A DNA stretch of 7,523 nucleotides from assembly GCA_019347795.1 (NCBI GenBank), contig JAHWKS010000241.1:1-7523 (forward strand), read 5' to 3'. The notes beneath the pieces are model-generated. The model did not search any database, was not told the origin of the DNA, and was given only the letters and a program-made list of their open reading frames with translations. Below are positions 5,899-7,523 of this stretch, in pieces. Origin of the DNA: Planctomycetota bacterium. GTDB lineage: Bacteria; Planctomycetota; Planctomycetia; Pirellulales; Pirellulaceae. Both the position numbers and the translations under genes were made by a program. The first letter of the stretch is position 1. Each line of letters opens with the position of its first letter.

Positions 5899-7523
5899 TC
5901 AGAAGGAAGGCGGATTCTTCAATCGTGAGATTCGATGAGAGCGACTTTCGCGCAGTGCGCGCGTCAGACCCGCGCGGGCCGACTCGTCGTCGGGGTGGTG
6001 CCGAAGACATTGCCGGAACTGCTGAGCAGCCAGATCAAATTCCTGGAGTTGAAGAAGGTGAAAGGCGTATGCTCGCCGGATCGCCAATTGGCCGGGAGCA
6101 GCGCGCATCGCCTGCTCGAAGTCCGCCTTAGCGCGGCGTCGTTGGTGGAGATACTGTCGCAATTCAGCGGCTCGATGCCAAAGCGAGGCGGCCGAGGCTC
6201 CGCTCCGACGCTCGGCTTCACTCTCGAGATGCACCACGAGCCGCTCGGCAAGGAATTCAGCGTCCTCACGACGGTTCAAATGCGCGTACTGGTAGTACAG
6301 CCGGTTCACTCCTTCGGAATCCGGCTCGAAGAATTCGACGAATTGCCGAGCAGGCAAATTGGGCGCCAGCAACTCGATCACGCGCTGCCGAGATTCCGCG
6401 TCAAGGTGATACGCCCGTTTCCAACGCTCTAGAGCGCGTTCATGATCGCCCGCCAGCATCGCCTCTTGGCCTGCCGCCAAGAGCACATTGCCATCGTAAG
6501 GGCGCAGACGCTCTGCCTGGGCGATGTACGCCTGCTTCGTGCTGTGGCCCCAACCATTTAGAAAGGCCGTTTCGGCCAGTCCAAGATAAGCCTCGCCTTG
6601 CAAGGGACAAAGGCGCAGTGAGCGATGCAGGCAAACCTGTGCTCGCTCCAAGTATTCGCGATTCTCGCCGAGCGCCGCCTGCAGCCAATGGTCTTGATCT
6701 TCGCGAGCGGCGAAATCGGACGCCAACGCCGCATCGCGTATCTGCATAAGCGACATGGCGTTGGCGGATTCCTGCTGCACGATGTCGAACCGTCGGAGAC
6801 AAGTCACCGCCATTCGGTAGTTCGCGCGAGCATTGTCTGGATCGTACTTGAGCGACTGGTCCAAGTGTTCGAAGAGTCGCTCCACAAGCACGCGGTTATC
6901 TTTGGCAAGCTGCAAGTCCGGCGACGCCCAAACCGAATTGCCCGACGCCCGCAGCGAGAGTCGCAGGTATTGGTTCCAGGCAGGAGCCGCCATGGCAGGC
7001 GGCATCCGGTCCCGGACCATCGCGGCACTTAGCACCAATAGGGCGAACGTGGCGCCGCACCAGGCGATACGGGAAAACACGCGCCCGTCGTTTTTCTCCA
7101 CGGATCGATCCGCTGTGAATTGATGCAAGCGACATGCGCAACTTAAAAGGATTACCGTCAGCGACATGCAACCGGGGATGTACCAGACAAAATCACCCAA
7201 GGAGTGAATGAGGCTGGCCCCCAATCCGGCCGACACAGCCGCGGCGCAGGCCGCAACAGATTGTTCTCCGCGAAAGATCGGACGCACGCACCAGTAGACG
7301 ATGATTCCGATTCCAAACGCCAGCAGCACGACTCCGGCAATACCCGTCTCTAGAAGGACTTGCATGTAGCCGCTTTCCCCATAGGCGAACCGGTGGTCCA
7401 CATGCTCCTCTAAAAACGTGGGGTAGACGTGAACATGGCTGCCTACGCCGGCGCCGAAGACGGGGTGACCGGGTACAGCTTTCAGCATCGCTGTCCAGAC
7501 GAGTATTCGCTCCCGGCTGACTA
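5899..7523 (-). CDS. O-antigen ligase/polymerase-like membrane protein with TPR tail (5' end missing)
   Basis: The frame is open to the window edge, so this is the C-terminal 540 residues of a longer protein; the in-frame ATG at 7488 is internal. Numbering the visible part from codon 7519-7521, RERILVW (3-9) and HPVFGAGVGSH (19-29), then ESGYMQVLLETG (49-60), match the periplasmic loop and next helix of the O-antigen ligase/Wzy_C family, which transfers or polymerises lipid-linked glycans. Membrane segments follow at about 59-77, 90-108, 112-130 and 152-169, with HSLGDF at 106-111. From about 216 to the end is a helical region with TPR-like repeats, such as LDQSLKYDPDNARANYRMA, YIAQAERLRPYDGN and QFRQCLRHHPDDESA, and repeated alanines. 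By topology the repeats probably face the periplasm and could bind partners. Ligase or polymerase cannot be told apart without the missing half. It ends 197 bases before the export gene and fits the same pathway. Confidence 0.85.
   Translation of the reverse strand, partial: VSRERILVWTAMLKAVPGHPVFGAGVGSHVHVYPTFLEEHVDHRFAYGESGYMQVLLETGIAGVVLLAFGIGIIVYWCVRPIFRGEQSVAACAAAVSAGLGASLIHSLGDFVWYIPGCMSLTVILLSCACRLHQFTADRSVEKNDGRVFSRIAWCGATFALLVLSAAMVRDRMPPAMAAPAWNQYLRLSLRASGNSVWASPDLQLAKDNRVLVERLFEHLDQSLKYDPDNARANYRMAVTCLRRFDIVQQESANAMSLMQIRDAALASDFAAREDQDHWLQAALGENREYLERAQVCLHRSLRLCPLQGEAYLGLAETAFLNGWGHSTKQAYIAQAERLRPYDGNVLLAAGQEAMLAGDHERALERWKRAYHLDAESRQRVIELLAPNLPARQFVEFFEPDSEGVNRLYYQYAHLNRREDAEFLAERLVVHLESEAERRSGASAASLWHRAAELRQYLHQRRRAKADFEQAMRAAPGQLAIRRAYAFHLLQLQEFDLAAQQFRQCLRHHPDDESARAGLTRALRESRSHRISRLKNPPSF

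Overview
The window looks like a GC-rich chromosome segment from a bacterium with a Gram-negative type envelope, since it encodes an outer-membrane polysaccharide export lipoprotein next to an inner-membrane co-polymerase/tyrosine kinase. Planctomycetota is my best guess, from the overall style: a TPR-tailed O-antigen-ligase-like protein, weak or absent Shine-Dalgarno sequences on the envelope genes, and an IS110 element beside short GC palindromes. The sequence alone does not prove this.

Layout. (a) 1-1415, plus strand: an IS110-family transposase gene (111-1415) with a strong ribosome binding site and a heavily folded upstream leader. A possible hairpin terminator overlaps the end of the gene. 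(b) 1416-2280: about 865 bases with no credible protein gene. The first part (1463-1647) is dense in perfect inverted repeats. One is a long stem with a symmetric 8/8 internal loop, which could be a bridge RNA of the IS110/IS1111 type or a REP-like target in which such elements often sit. A bidirectional terminator at 1971-2007 separates the mobile element from the next operon. (c) 2281-7523, minus strand, in transcription order: a partial O-antigen ligase/polymerase-like protein with a TPR tail (5899 to beyond 7523), a Wza-like polysaccharide export lipoprotein (4613-5701), and a Wzc-like chain-length/tyrosine autokinase (2281-4587).

The three minus-strand genes fit a Wzx/Wzy-dependent exopolysaccharide or capsule system. 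The Wzy/WaaL-like protein would join or transfer glycan chains in the periplasm. The Wzc-like kinase would control chain length and assembly from the inner membrane. The Wza-like protein would form the outer-membrane exit. The export gene and the kinase gene are 25 bases apart and almost certainly co-transcribed; a 197-base gap separates them from the polymerase gene. Glycosyltransferases and a flippase are not in view and would be expected beyond position 7523. The IS110 element marks the downstream edge of the locus.

The two most interesting signals are the folded non-coding DNA on both sides of the transposase gene, and a pure hexanucleotide repeat encoding the Tyr-Gly tail of the kinase, which could vary the number of phosphorylatable tyrosines without breaking the frame. 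I do not see a clear, wholly new multi-gene system here.
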